Positions 49,745 to 58,700 of a DNA stretch of 64,000 nt are shown piece after piece. The stretch lies in the NCBI RefSeq assembly GCF_009696325.1, contig NZ_VUME01000010.1, positions 1 through 64,000 on the forward strand, in the 5' to 3' direction. The stretch's first letter is position 1; each line of letters starts with the position of its first letter. The position numbers and the translations under genes are program-made. The DNA comes from Collinsella sp. WCA1-178-WT-3 (M1) (GTDB taxonomy: Bacteria > Actinomycetota > Coriobacteriia > Coriobacteriales > Coriobacteriaceae). A model generated the notes under the pieces. That model made no database searches, had not been told where the DNA came from, and worked only from the letters and a program-made list of their open reading frames with translations.

Positions 49745-51748
49745 ATGTCGAAGCAAGCGGTCGTTGGAATCTTGGCGCATGTCGATGCTGGCAAGACCAC
49801 GCTGGCCGAGGCCATGCTGTTCGATGCGGGTCGCATTCGTAAGCGCGGCCGCGTGGACGATGGCGATTCGTATCTGGACACTGACGCGATCGAGCGCGAG
49901 CGCGGCATTACGATTTTCTCGTCGCAGGCCGTGCTCGACCACGGTGATACCCGCGTCATGCTCGTGGATGCACCGGGGCATGTCGATTTTTCTGCCGAGG
50001 CGGAGCGCACGCTGCGCGCACTCGACTACGCGATTTTAGTTGTGGGCGCCAACGACGGCGTGCAGGGGCACACCGAAACCCTGTGGCGCCTGCTTGCACG
50101 CTATGACATTCCGACGTTCATCTATATCAACAAAATCGATTTGGAGAATCCCGGCCGCGATGTTTTGCTGGCACAACTTGGGCGGCGTCTTTCCGAAGGC
50201 TGCCTGGATGCCAACGAACTGCTGGAGGGCGGCGCCGTTCAGGAGGACGCTGCAGCGTTGGACGAGGCGGCGCTCGAGGAGTTTCTTGAGGCAGGTGAGC
50301 TTTCCGTCGCAACGCTGTCGCGCATGGTTGCCGAGCGCAAGCTCTTTCCCTGCTTTGCCGGCTCGGCGCTCAAGGACCAGGGCGTGAGCGAGCTGCTGGA
50401 TGGTATATGCGTGCTGATGCGCGAACAGATATGGCTTCCGGAGTTTGCCGCGCGCGTCTATCGTGTCAGCCGCGGGGATCGCGGCGAGCGTTTGGCATGG
50501 GTTAAAGTGACCGGCGGCACGCTGTGTGCAAAACAGATGATCAGCGGACGTTCCGGTGCCGAGGCATGGGAGCAGAAGGTCGATCAGGTGCGCATCTATA
50601 ACGGCGAAAAGTATGAGCTTGCCCAAGAAGTTGCTGCTGGCGGTATTTGTGCCGTGACGGGTCTTGCGCACGTTCGCCCAGGGGACGCCTTGGGTGCGGA
50701 GCCCGTGTGTGATGCGCCCGTCATCGCTCCGGTCCTCACCTATACGGTGCTTCCGGGCGAACACGATGTCCACGCGGTGTTTAAAGCGCTGACTGAGTTG
50801 GCGGACGAAGATCCCATGCTCGGCGTAAGCTGGAATACTCATCTGGAGCAGATTCACCTGCAGCTGATGGGCGCCGTGCAACTCGAGGTCGTGCAGCGGG
50901 TGTTGGTCGATCGCTTTGGCCTTTCGATTTCGTTTGAGCCCGGCGGCATTCTCTATAAGGAGACTATTTCGCAGCCGGTCGAGGGCGTGGGCCACTTTGA
51001 GCCACTGCGCCACTATGCCGAGGTGCATCTGAGCCTGGAGCCGTTGCCAGCGGGTTCGGGCGTGCAGTTTGGCACCGTGACTTCGACCGACGAGCTCGAT
51101 CTTAACTGGCAACGCCTGGCGCTTACAAACGCCATGGAGCGAGATCACCTGGGCGTGCTGACCGGCTCGCCCATCACCGATGTGCGCATTACGCTCACAG
51201 GTGGCCGTGCGCATGCCAAACACACCGAGGGCGGCGACTTTCGCCAGGCCACGTACCGCGCGATTCGCCAGGGGCTCATGCAGGCGCGTGAGGCCGGCGC
51301 GGCGGTGCTGTTGGAGCCGTGGTATCGCTTTGAGCTCGAGGTGCCGGGGGAGTGTGTGGGCAGGGCGTTGTCAGACGCCACGCGTATGGGAGCCGACTAC
51401 GAGCCGCCGACGATGGCGGGCGAACGGGCAAAGCTTGTGGGTCGCGTGCCGGCATCCGAGGTCCAGGATTATGCGCTGGAGGTGGCCGCCTACACGAGCG
51501 GTCGCGGGCATCTGTACCTGGAGTTTGCCGGCTATGCGGCATGCCATGATGCCGAGCGCGTCATCGAGACTGTCGCCTATGAGCCCGAGGCCGATCTACC
51601 CAACACGCCCGACTCGGTCTTTTGCTCTCACGGCGCCGGCTACACGGTCAAATGGTACGACGTCCCCGAGGCAGCCCACGTAAAGGTCGATCCCGCCACC
51701 TTCCGCCCCTGGCGAGCGGCGGACGTCGAGTTTTTCCGCCATAGGTGA
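49745..51748 (+). CDS. TetM-like ribosomal-protection-type GTPase
   Basis: The 667-residue elongation-factor-G-like GTPase resembles TetM/TetW/OtrA proteins that remove tetracycline from ribosomes. G1 is AHVDAGKTTLAEAM (about 11-24), G3 DAPGHVDFSAEAERTLRA, G4 NKID. The domain IV end (SGRGHLYLEFAGYAACHDAE) matches the family. The start at 49745 has agagga upstream. It looks like a chromosomal paralogue rather than a recently gained resistance gene, because its base use fits its neighbours; drug resistance must be tested, not assumed. It is monocistronic. Confidence 0.8.
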   Translation: MSKQAVVGILAHVDAGKTTLAEAMLFDAGRIRKRGRVDDGDSYLDTDAIERERGITIFSSQAVLDHGDTRVMLVDAPGHVDFSAEAERTLRALDYAILVVGANDGVQGHTETLWRLLARYDIPTFIYINKIDLENPGRDVLLAQLGRRLSEGCLDANELLEGGAVQEDAAALDEAALEEFLEAGELSVATLSRMVAERKLFPCFAGSALKDQGVSELLDGICVLMREQIWLPEFAARVYRVSRGDRGERLAWVKVTGGTLCAKQMISGRSGAEAWEQKVDQVRIYNGEKYELAQEVAAGGICAVTGLAHVRPGDALGAEPVCDAPVIAPVLTYTVLPGEHDVHAVFKALTELADEDPMLGVSWNTHLEQIHLQLMGAVQLEVVQRVLVDRFGLSISFEPGGILYKETISQPVEGVGHFEPLRHYAEVHLSLEPLPAGSGVQFGTVTSTDELDLNWQRLALTNAMERDHLGVLTGSPITDVRITLTGGRAHAKHTEGGDFRQATYRAIRQGLMQAREAGAAVLLEPWYRFELEVPGECVGRALSDATRMGADYEPPTMAGERAKLVGRVPASEVQDYALEVAAYTSGRGHLYLEFAGYAACHDAERVIETVAYEPEADLPNTPDSVFCSHGAGYTVKWYDVPEAAHVKVDPATFRPWRAADVEFFRHR

Positions 51749-51778
51749 TAGAGGGTCAGTCTCTTTGTCGCATCCTGT

Positions 51779-51814
51779 TGGTATAACTCGGTATAAGTTG
51801 GTATAACTGTTACC
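51779..51814. repeat. Direct repeats, 10-bp period, three copies
   Basis: tggtataact, cggtataagt and tggtataact stand head-to-tail at 51779-51808, one helical turn apart, followed by gttacc which makes the last unit part of a dyad. They lie about 30 bp before the start of the second AAA+ ATPase gene. Confidence 0.65.
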
Positions 51815-51841
51815 AGGGTTTGCCAATCCGAGGAGGCCGAC

Positions 51842-52960
51842 ATGAATCCAAATCCCTTTAAGCCCACGGCTGGCAAGCGGCCTCCGATACTCATCGGCCG
51901 CGAGTCGGTCATCGAAGATTTCGAGGAAGGGCTCGATAACGGCGCCGGAGCGCCGGGCAGGCTCATGCTCATTACGGGAAACCGCGGCTGTGGCAAAACA
52001 GTTCTCTTGCGGGAGCTGCAGCGTTTAGCTAGCGAGCGCGGATGGGCGGTTGTCTCCGATTCCGCCTCGCTTGGCCTATGCGGCCGCTTGGCCGACGCGC
52101 TTCGCTCGAATAAACCCGTTGTGACGTCAATGGAGTTTGGTCCGTCGTTTGGCCGAATGTCGGTCGAGGCGGCGCGGGCAAAAGGCGAGACGTTGCGCGG
52201 GTTAGTCAACGAACGCCTCAAGAAACTCGGGCCGGGAAAGGGCTTACTGTTTGCGATTGACGAGGCCCAATCGGCATCTATCGAGGAGCTGGCGGCGCTG
52301 GCCGTTCTCTATCAGCAGGTGCTCGGAGACCAGGATGCTACGGGCTTGCCCGATAGCGACCAGCGCGGTCTTGCGCTGGTTTTTGCCGGCTTGCCCAGCA
52401 TGGTTGATGACTTGCTCGAAGAGCCGAGCGTAACGTTTTTGCGCCGCGCCCAGCAGCGTACGCTGGGGGCGATTTCTTTGCCCAAAGTGCGCGATTCATA
52501 TATCCAGACGGTCAAAGGCACTGGTCTTTGCGTTGATGCGGAGACGGCGGACCTTGCGGCGCGCAAGAGCATGGGGCATCCCTATATGGTTCAGCTGGTG
52601 GGATATTACATGTGGAGGTCTGCTGTCCGGCGTGACTCGCGGGTCATTGAAGTGTGCGATGTCGAGGCTGGCTACGCCGATGCCATCTCCGAGTTCTATG
52701 AAGCAGTGGACGCTCCCTTGTATTACGGGTTGCGCAGTCCGCAGCGCCTCTTTATCGAGGCCATGGCGGCTGATGGGGGCAAGCCGACGCGCATGGCTGA
52801 CATCATTGAGCGCTGCGACCGCACCCAAAGCTGGGCGAGTAAATATCGCGCAAGCCTGATTCGCGAGCGCGTCATCGAGGCTGCCGGATACGGCCTCGTC
52901 CGGTTTACCGTGCCCATGCTGGGCGAGTACATCCGCGACCGCGTTTTATGGCATGAGTAG
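51842..52960 (+). CDS. AAA+ ATPase with winged helix, paralogue 2
   Basis: The 372-residue protein is built like the one at 4688-5782: NPFKP...GRE N-terminal block, Walker A GNRGCGKTVLL (about 44-54), Walker B LLFAIDEAQ (about 135-143), FAGLPSMVDDLL and FLRRAQQRTLG, then a winged-helix-like C-terminus (TRMADIIERCDRTQSWASKY). The start at 51842 has gaggagg upstream. Its stop overlaps the UvrA-like gene by eight bases, so both are translated together. The function is unknown; a DNA-linked role is suggested by the fold and by the direct repeats in the leader. Confidence 0.75.
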   Translation: MNPNPFKPTAGKRPPILIGRESVIEDFEEGLDNGAGAPGRLMLITGNRGCGKTVLLRELQRLASERGWAVVSDSASLGLCGRLADALRSNKPVVTSMEFGPSFGRMSVEAARAKGETLRGLVNERLKKLGPGKGLLFAIDEAQSASIEELAALAVLYQQVLGDQDATGLPDSDQRGLALVFAGLPSMVDDLLEEPSVTFLRRAQQRTLGAISLPKVRDSYIQTVKGTGLCVDAETADLAARKSMGHPYMVQLVGYYMWRSAVRRDSRVIEVCDVEAGYADAISEFYEAVDAPLYYGLRSPQRLFIEAMAADGGKPTRMADIIERCDRTQSWASKYRASLIRERVIEAAGYGLVRFTVPMLGEYIRDRVLWHE

Positions 52961-55466
52961 GGTGATAAAGGTGACGGAACAGAAGATGAGCCCGCAGGCT
53001 ATAGAGGTACGTGGCGCGCGTGTGCACAACCTCAAGGACATCGATATCGATATTCCGCTGGGAAAGCTCGTGGGTATTGCTGGCGTATCGGGTTCGGGCA
53101 AGAGTTCGCTGGCACTGGGCGTTCTTTACGCCGAGGGCTCGCGTCGCTACCTGGAGGCGCTTAGCACCTATACCCGCCGCCGTCTGACGCAGGCCGAACA
53201 TGCCCAGGTGGACGAGGTGCTGCACGTACCGGCGGCGCTCGCATTGCATCAGCGTCCCAGCGTGCCGGGTGTGCGCTCGACCTTTGGTACCATGACCGAG
53301 CTCAACAATAGCCTGCGTCTGCTCTTTAGCCGTTGCGCCCATCACGTGTGCCCGCATTGCGAGGCGCGCGTGGAGCCGAGCCTTAACGTGGCCGCGGGTC
53401 TGTCGCTCACGTGTCCCGAGTGCGGCCGTGAGTTCTACGCGCCGGGTGCCGAGGACCTTGCCTTTAACAGCAGCGGCGCGTGTCCCACCTGCGGCGGCAC
53501 CGGTGTCATGCGCGAGGTGGACGAGGCGAGCCTGGTGCCCGACGAGTCCAAGACCATCAACGAAGGTGCGGTGCTTCCTTGGGGCACGCTCATGTGGGAC
53601 CTGATGAAGCAAGTGGCAGGCGAGATGGGTGTGCGCATCGACGTGCCGTTTAACCAGCTCACGCCTCAAGAGCGCGACATTGTGTTTCACGGTCCGGCGG
53701 TTAAGAAGCACATTCTCTACGTTCCCAAAAACGGCGAGGGCGCTACGCCGCTCGACTTCACCTATTACAATGCCGTCTATACCGTCGAGAACGCGCTCGC
53801 CAAGGTCAAAGACGATAAGGGCTTAAAACGCGTGGCGCGCTTTTTGCGCGAGGGGCCATGTCGTGACTGTGGCGGCATGCGTCTCTCCGAGACCGCCCGC
53901 CAGCCCCAGGTGCGCGGTATCAATCTGGCGCAGGCCGCGGCCATGACGCTGGGCGAGGCGATTGAGTGGGTGCGCGGGGTGCCCGCATCCTTGCCGGCCG
54001 AGATGCGGCCCATGGCGGCGGATATCTGCGATTCGTTTTTGAGCGCGGCCCGTCGCCTGGTCGATCTGGGTCTCGACTACCTTTCGCTCGATCGCGCCGG
54101 TGCCACGCTCTCCACGGGCGAGCGTCAGCGCGTGCAGCTCGCCCGCGTGGTGCGCAACCGATCGACGGGCGTGCTCTATGTGCTGGACGAGCCCTCAATC
54201 GGCTTGCATCCTGCCAATGTCGACGGCTTGGTGGGCGTGATGCGCGATCTGGTTGATGACGGCAACACCGTGGTTGTTGTCGACCACGATACACGTGTGC
54301 TGGCGGAAGCCGACTATCTGGTCGAGATGGGCCCCGTTGCCGGAGCTGGCGGCGGTAATGTGATTGCCGCTGGCACGGTGGACGAGGTCGAACAATCGCA
54401 GGGCAGCCGCATCGCCCCGTTTTTGCGCGCAGACCCCAAGCGTATGCGCCCGCAGGTGACTGACGACGAACTGTTCGACCAGGGCCACATCCGCATGGCA
54501 ACCGATGCCATCCATACCGTCAAACCGCTCGAAGTCGATATGCCGCGCGGTCGCCTTGTCGCGGTGACGGGCGTTTCGGGTTCGGGTAAGACGACGTTGG
54601 TGCTCGAGACACTCATCCCGGCGCTTAAGGCCCAGGCAGCTGGCGAGCGCGTGCCAAGCCATGTGCGCTGGGTCGACGCCGAGGGTATCGCACGCGCAAA
54701 CCTGATTGACGCTACACCTATCGGCGCCAACGTGCGCTCGACGGTAGCGACCTATGCCGACATCCATGATGAGCTGCGTCGTGCCTTCGCCCGTACGCCC
54801 GAGGCCAAGGCAGCCGGCTACAAGGCGGGTGCCTTTAGCTACAACACTGGCGCCTTGCGCTGCCCTACATGCGATGGCACGGGCTCGATATCGCTCGACG
54901 TGCAATTTTTGCCCGACGTCGAGATCATCTGCCCAGCATGTCGAGGCTCGCGTTATGCAGACGCGGCTTCGCATATCCATCGCGAGGGCAAGGACGGGAG
55001 CAAGCTTACGTTGCCGCAGCTCATGGACATGAGCGTGGACGAGGCTCTCGACGCCACGGTGGGGCTCAAGAAGGTTCAGGCGCGCTTGCTGACCTTGCAC
55101 GACCTGGGCTTGGGCTATCTTACACTCGGTGAGCCCACGCCGGCGCTTTCGGGCGGCGAGGCGCAGCGTTTAAAGCTTGCGAGCGAGATGGGCCGCGTGC
55201 AGGACGATGCCGTATTCGTATTCGACGAGCCCACGATCGGCCTGCATCCGCTCGATGTTCAGGTGCTGCTGAACGTGTTTGACGGCCTCGTCGCCAAGGG
55301 CGCCACGGTTATCGTGATCGAACACGATCTCGATCTTATCCGTAACGCCGATTACGTGATCGACATGGGCCCGGGCGGTGGCGACGCGGGCGGGCAAGTC
55401 GTCTGCGCCGGCACTCCGGCGGATATCGCTGCTTGCTCCAAGAGCATTACCGGCCGCTACCTATAG
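52953..55466 (+). CDS. uvrA: UvrA-like ABC ATPase (UvrA2 type)
   Basis: The 837-residue protein has two ABC cassettes as UvrA. Walker A sites are GVSGSGKSSLAL and GVSGSGKTTLVL, signatures LSTGERQRVQLAR and LSGGEAQRLKLAS, and zinc modules CPHC..CPEC and CPTC...CPAC. It is shorter than the standard UvrA (about 940), because the UvrB-binding region is reduced or absent, as in the UvrA2/DrrC group linked to DNA repair and drug tolerance. The start is uncertain: ATG 52953 overlaps the AAA+ gene, GTG 52971 and ATG 52986 are alternatives. It likely forms an operon with the AAA+ ATPase. Confidence 0.8.
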   Translation: MSRVIKVTEQKMSPQAIEVRGARVHNLKDIDIDIPLGKLVGIAGVSGSGKSSLALGVLYAEGSRRYLEALSTYTRRRLTQAEHAQVDEVLHVPAALALHQRPSVPGVRSTFGTMTELNNSLRLLFSRCAHHVCPHCEARVEPSLNVAAGLSLTCPECGREFYAPGAEDLAFNSSGACPTCGGTGVMREVDEASLVPDESKTINEGAVLPWGTLMWDLMKQVAGEMGVRIDVPFNQLTPQERDIVFHGPAVKKHILYVPKNGEGATPLDFTYYNAVYTVENALAKVKDDKGLKRVARFLREGPCRDCGGMRLSETARQPQVRGINLAQAAAMTLGEAIEWVRGVPASLPAEMRPMAADICDSFLSAARRLVDLGLDYLSLDRAGATLSTGERQRVQLARVVRNRSTGVLYVLDEPSIGLHPANVDGLVGVMRDLVDDGNTVVVVDHDTRVLAEADYLVEMGPVAGAGGGNVIAAGTVDEVEQSQGSRIAPFLRADPKRMRPQVTDDELFDQGHIRMATDAIHTVKPLEVDMPRGRLVAVTGVSGSGKTTLVLETLIPALKAQAAGERVPSHVRWVDAEGIARANLIDATPIGANVRSTVATYADIHDELRRAFARTPEAKAAGYKAGAFSYNTGALRCPTCDGTGSISLDVQFLPDVEIICPACRGSRYADAASHIHREGKDGSKLTLPQLMDMSVDEALDATVGLKKVQARLLTLHDLGLGYLTLGEPTPALSGGEAQRLKLASEMGRVQDDAVFVFDEPTIGLHPLDVQVLLNVFDGLVAKGATVIVIEHDLDLIRNADYVIDMGPGGGDAGGQVVCAGTPADIAACSKSITGRYL

Positions 55467-55468
55467 GC

Positions 55469-55500
55469 AAAGCGACAAAGTGGCAGCCCTTTGTCGCTTT
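55469..55500 (+). terminator. REP-like hairpin after the UvrA-like gene
   Basis: aaagcgacaaag (55469-55480) pairs perfectly with ctttgtcgcttt (55489-55500), loop tggcagcc. It belongs to the tttgtcac group of palindromes. Confidence 0.7.
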
Positions 55501-55577
55501 GATGCCAAAACCAATTTCTCAAGGGTTAGAGGGTTTGAAAGACTACCATTTCTGCCCCGTCCCCTAATGGCAGGTTA

Positions 55578-56177
55578 TTACATGCCGGCAAAGCCTGTCT
55601 GGCGCAGGGCTTCGTAGAGGACGATGGCGGCGCTGTTGGAGAGGTTGAGTGCGCTGATGCGGTAGTCGTCCGGATTGACGAAGTTGCCGCAGATATCCTG
55701 CCGAAGGATGGCCTCATGGCCGTTCTCGGTATGTCCGAGCGATTCCTCGTGGGCTTCCCAGGCCTCGGCGTTGCCAAGCGAATCGCAATCGCGCAGCATG
55801 GGGATGCGCTCACAGCGCTCGGGCGCTGCGGCGAGCAGCCCTTCGGGAATCCCCGAGCTTTCGCTGCCAAAGACCAAATAGTCGCCGTCACGGTAAGTGC
55901 TTTGCGCATAGGTTCGGCGTGCCTTTTTGGTCAGCAGATGCAAGCGGTCGTCGGCGGGGGAGAGGTCATTGCGCGCAAGGAAATCCTCCCAGCTGGCATA
56001 GGTCGTCACGTCCAAGTTTTGCCAGTAGCCCAGGCCGGCGCGACGCACCGTTTTGTCGTCGAGCGAAAAGCCCAGTGGCTCCACCAGATGCAGGCGGGCG
56101 CCGGTAACCACGCAGGTACGGCCGATATTACCCGTATTGGCCGGAATCTCGGGAGCATACAGCACGATATTGAACAT
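55578..56177 (-). CDS. trmL: tRNA (cytidine34/uridine34-2'-O)-methyltransferase
   Basis: The 199-residue SPOUT-fold enzyme methylates the wobble ribose of tRNA-Leu species. It has NIVLYAPEIPANTGNIGRTC (about 3-22), LVFGSESSGIPEGLL (about 100-114) and NLSNSAAIVLYEALRQ at the knot. It is longer than the usual ~155 residues, because an insert of about 35 residues (NAEAWEAHEESLGHTENGHE and on) lies between IPML and NLSN. The start at 56177 has aaggag upstream. The terminator of the CobW gene lies just upstream. Confidence 0.85.
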   Translation of the reverse strand: MFNIVLYAPEIPANTGNIGRTCVVTGARLHLVEPLGFSLDDKTVRRAGLGYWQNLDVTTYASWEDFLARNDLSPADDRLHLLTKKARRTYAQSTYRDGDYLVFGSESSGIPEGLLAAAPERCERIPMLRDCDSLGNAEAWEAHEESLGHTENGHEAILRQDICGNFVNPDDYRISALNLSNSAAIVLYEALRQTGFAGM

Positions 56178-56200
56178 GAATCTCCTTGGCATAGAACGAA

Positions 56201-56233
56201 AAACCACCACGAAGGGTACCTTCGTGGTGGTTT
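56201..56233 (-). terminator. Rho-independent terminator of the CobW-like gene
   Basis: aaaccaccacgaagg (56201-56215) pairs perfectly with ccttcgtggtggttt (56219-56233); on the minus strand the stem is followed by a T-run. Confidence 0.85.
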
Positions 56234-56271
56234 GGCGGTTACGAAGGCAGAAAAACGCCCACTTGGATAGC

Positions 56272-57402
56272 CTAAGCGCGGTGCCAGTCGGTCAGGCAGG
56301 CATCAAGGGCGGCGATGAGCGCATCCTTGTCCATGTGACGGCCGATGATGCACAGGCTCGTCATGCGGTCGCCCGTCTCGTCGTCCCAAATCTGCATGAT
56401 CTCGGGGTTCTCGTCGATGATCTTCTGCTTCTCGCCCTCGGGCGCCGAGTCAACGAACAAGCCGTTCTCCATCAGGCGCATCTGGCGGCCGGCCTGCTCG
56501 AACATGTAGCACATGTCCGGATCGCCGGTCTGCCACAGCGGACCCTTGACGCGAATGACCTCGTCGGGCCACTCCTGCTCAACAAAATCGGTGAACTTCT
56601 GCAGGTCAAACGGCTTACGGCGCGAGTACACAAAGGTCTCGATGTCGTACTCGAGCACCTCGGGATCGTCGTGCTCCTCGGGATGCTCCATGGCCTCGAT
56701 CCAGGCGGCGGAGTTGTAGGCGCGCATAAAGTCGAAGCGATCGGTATCGAGCAGCTCCTCCATGGGGACCTCGCCGTTTTGAGCCTCGACAATCACGGCG
56801 TCCTTCTGCAGACTGCGCACGATGGCCTTGAGCTCGGCGATCTGCTCAGGGCTCACGGTATCGGTCTTGTTGAGGATCAGCGTGGAGCAAAACTCGATCT
56901 GCTGGATGAGCAGGCTCTCGATGTCGTCCTCGTCGATATCCTCGGCCAGCAGGTCGCGACCGCCGTTGAACTCGTCGTACATGCGGGCACAGTCGACCAC
57001 GGCAACGATGTTGTCGAGCGCGAGCTTGGGTTCGCCGCCCACTTTGGCCTCGTCGCAGAAGCTCGAGATGGTGTAGGCGATGGGGATAGGCTCGCAAATA
57101 CCGGAGGCCTCGATGATGATGTAGTCGAAATTGCCCGAATCGGCAATGCCCTGCAGCTGGTTGGCCAGGTCGTCCGAAAGCGTGCAGCAGATGCAGCCGT
57201 TGGTGAGCGGGATGAGGTCGTCGGTCTCGGAAAGGCCACCGTCGGCGATAAGGCTGGCGTCGACGTTGATCTCGCCGATATCGTTGACGATCACGGCGGC
57301 GCGGATAGCGCCGTCGTTGGCGAGGATATGGTTGAGCAGCGTGGTCTTGCCGGCACCGAGGTATCCGGTAAGCATGATGATCTTCACGGGTTTGTTGGGC
57401 AT
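56272..57402 (-). CDS. CobW/COG0523-type GTPase (metal chaperone)
   Basis: The 376-residue GTPase has Walker A GYLGAGKTTLLN (about 13-24), the metal-binding GCICC motif (about 69-73), and the G4 motif LNKTD. The C-terminal domain (about 270-370) fits COG0523 proteins, which deliver zinc, cobalt or another metal to enzymes. The start at 57402 has aaaggagg. It is monocistronic with its own terminator. The partner metalloprotein is unknown; nothing nearby shows which metal is involved. Confidence 0.85.
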   Translation of the reverse strand: MPNKPVKIIMLTGYLGAGKTTLLNHILANDGAIRAAVIVNDIGEINVDASLIADGGLSETDDLIPLTNGCICCTLSDDLANQLQGIADSGNFDYIIIEASGICEPIPIAYTISSFCDEAKVGGEPKLALDNIVAVVDCARMYDEFNGGRDLLAEDIDEDDIESLLIQQIEFCSTLILNKTDTVSPEQIAELKAIVRSLQKDAVIVEAQNGEVPMEELLDTDRFDFMRAYNSAAWIEAMEHPEEHDDPEVLEYDIETFVYSRRKPFDLQKFTDFVEQEWPDEVIRVKGPLWQTGDPDMCYMFEQAGRQMRLMENGLFVDSAPEGEKQKIIDENPEIMQIWDDETGDRMTSLCIIGRHMDKDALIAALDACLTDWHRA

Positions 57403-57488
57403 GTGCCCTCCTTTGTTAGACATGGCTTACAGCTGAATCTTATGCCAAACGCCTGCTCTTATACCCACGCGCCGGCAAATAACACAGG

Positions 57489-57830
57489 CTACTCCCAGGC
57501 TCCCCATACATCGGGGCAATAACCGACGGTGGCCTTTTTGCCGTTGCGCACGATGGGCTCGGCCAGTACCTGCTGATTCTCGAGCAGCTTATCAAAGCGC
57601 TGGCTGGGAGTGAGGTGCTGGATAAGTGCGAGTGTCTCCTCGTCCTTGGCTTTGGGGTTGAGCAGCTTGTCGATGCCGCCGACCGCCTGCATCACGCTCG
57701 TGAGCTCGCCTTTGCTCATCTCCTTTTCCTTAAGGTCAATAAACTGCACCTTAATGCGGCGCTCCTTAAAATAGCGCTGGGCCTTCTTGGTGTCGAAAGA
57801 CTTTTTGGTGCCGAAGATTTGCACGTTCAT
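57489..57830 (-). CDS. ArsC/Spx-family protein without the catalytic Cys
   Basis: The 113-residue thioredoxin-fold protein starts NVQIFGTKKSFDTKKAQRYF, where arsenate reductases have a Cys in the CxxxR-like loop and Spx has CxxC; here Ser replaces it. LLNPKAKDEETL and QVLAEPIVRNGKKATVGY fit the family. It is therefore unlikely to be a thiol-based arsenate reductase and may act in regulation. A perfect hairpin (57840-57861) lies directly before the start, with its 3' arm covering the ggcgg that could serve as SD. Confidence 0.75.
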   Translation of the reverse strand: MNVQIFGTKKSFDTKKAQRYFKERRIKVQFIDLKEKEMSKGELTSVMQAVGGIDKLLNPKAKDEETLALIQHLTPSQRFDKLLENQQVLAEPIVRNGKKATVGYCPDVWGAWE

Positions 57831-57839
57831 GTATCTGTT

Positions 57840-57861
57840 CCGCCGTTCTAACGAACGGCGG
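57840..57861 (-). promoter_or_regulatory. Hairpin covering the SD-like region
   Basis: ccgccgttc (57840-57848) and gaacggcgg (57853-57861) are perfectly inverted, 4-nt loop, ending ten bases before the ArsC-like start codon. In the mRNA the second arm contains ggcgg, so it could hide the ribosome-binding site. Confidence 0.4.
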
Positions 57862-58015
57862 TCACCTCGACGCTGCAAAGCCATCTGATGGGCAATCTGC
57901 CTTTCAATCGTCGGGCGCGGGCAACAGCCCAGCGCCCTCCTCTTTCAAGGCACCTTGCCTCATCAGCTGGCTTTTCGCTGACATTGATAGAACATCGAGG
58001 TGACCACCGCTGGAC
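57862..58015. other. Intergenic
   Basis: It lies downstream of the flavodoxin-like gene and upstream of the ArsC-like gene. I see no gene, and the only structure is the hairpin noted at its left edge. Confidence 0.35.
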
Positions 58016-58639
58016 TTATCGAATGAAGTTGGTGTGCTCGCGATCGGCTTCGGGCGCGCTGATGCCGGCGGCCTGTCCTGCTTCGATACATTGCAGGAGC
58101 CAGGCCATGTTCTTGCCGATGTTGCGCATGGTGGCAAGGCCCTCGGCATCCCCATCGGCGTCGCCGGGCACGCGACCAAAGACGTTGTTCCAGTACGTGG
58201 AGGCGACCACGGGCATCTGGTTGATGGTGAAGTACTTGTTGAGCACATCGAAGGTGGTCGACGTGCCACCGCGACGGGCGACAGCGACCGCGGCGCCGGG
58301 TTTGTGCGCAAAGGCGTGCCCGCCCGCATAGAAGGCGCGATCGAGGGCCGAAAGGATGCGTCCGCTGGGGTGCGCATAGTAGACGGGTGAGCCAAAGACA
58401 AAGCCGTCTGCCTGCTCAGCGGCAGCGATGAGCTCGTTCACCACGTCGTCGTCAAAGGTGCAGCGACCGCCAAGCTTGCCACACTGGCCGCAACCGATAC
58501 AATCGCGAATGGGATTGGCGCCCAGCTGAAACACCTCGGTATCAATGCCTTCGGCATTGAGCTGCTCGGCGACTTCGGCGAGTGCGCGGGCGGTATTGCC
58601 GTTTGCCTTGGGACTGCCATTGACCAAAAGAACCTTCAT
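58016..58639 (-). CDS. Flavodoxin-family NAD(P)H-dependent oxidoreductase
   Basis: The 207-residue protein has the FMN loop VLLVNGSPKANGNTARAL (about 3-20), a Cys-rich CIGCGQCGKLGGRC (about 47-60), and the flavin-edge FVFGSPVYYAHPSGRILSAL with ASTYWNNVFG later. It is the intact relative of the C-terminal half of the chimera at 17612-18085. It is cytoplasmic and probably FMN-dependent; the substrate is unknown. The start at 58639 is chosen for the agggag SD six bases upstream. Confidence 0.85.
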   Translation of the reverse strand: MKVLLVNGSPKANGNTARALAEVAEQLNAEGIDTEVFQLGANPIRDCIGCGQCGKLGGRCTFDDDVVNELIAAAEQADGFVFGSPVYYAHPSGRILSALDRAFYAGGHAFAHKPGAAVAVARRGGTSTTFDVLNKYFTINQMPVVASTYWNNVFGRVPGDADGDAEGLATMRNIGKNMAWLLQCIEAGQAAGISAPEADREHTNFIR

Positions 58640-58700
58640 CACAAACTCCCTCTGCTGTCGGTGACTTCTGCGGAGGATTATCGCACGAGAGGGCAGATGG

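Noticed and set aside
56053-57522. 489-codon + frame
   Set aside because: It is antisense to the CobW-type GTPase and the start of trmL; the encoded protein has repeated Leu/Val/His without domains.
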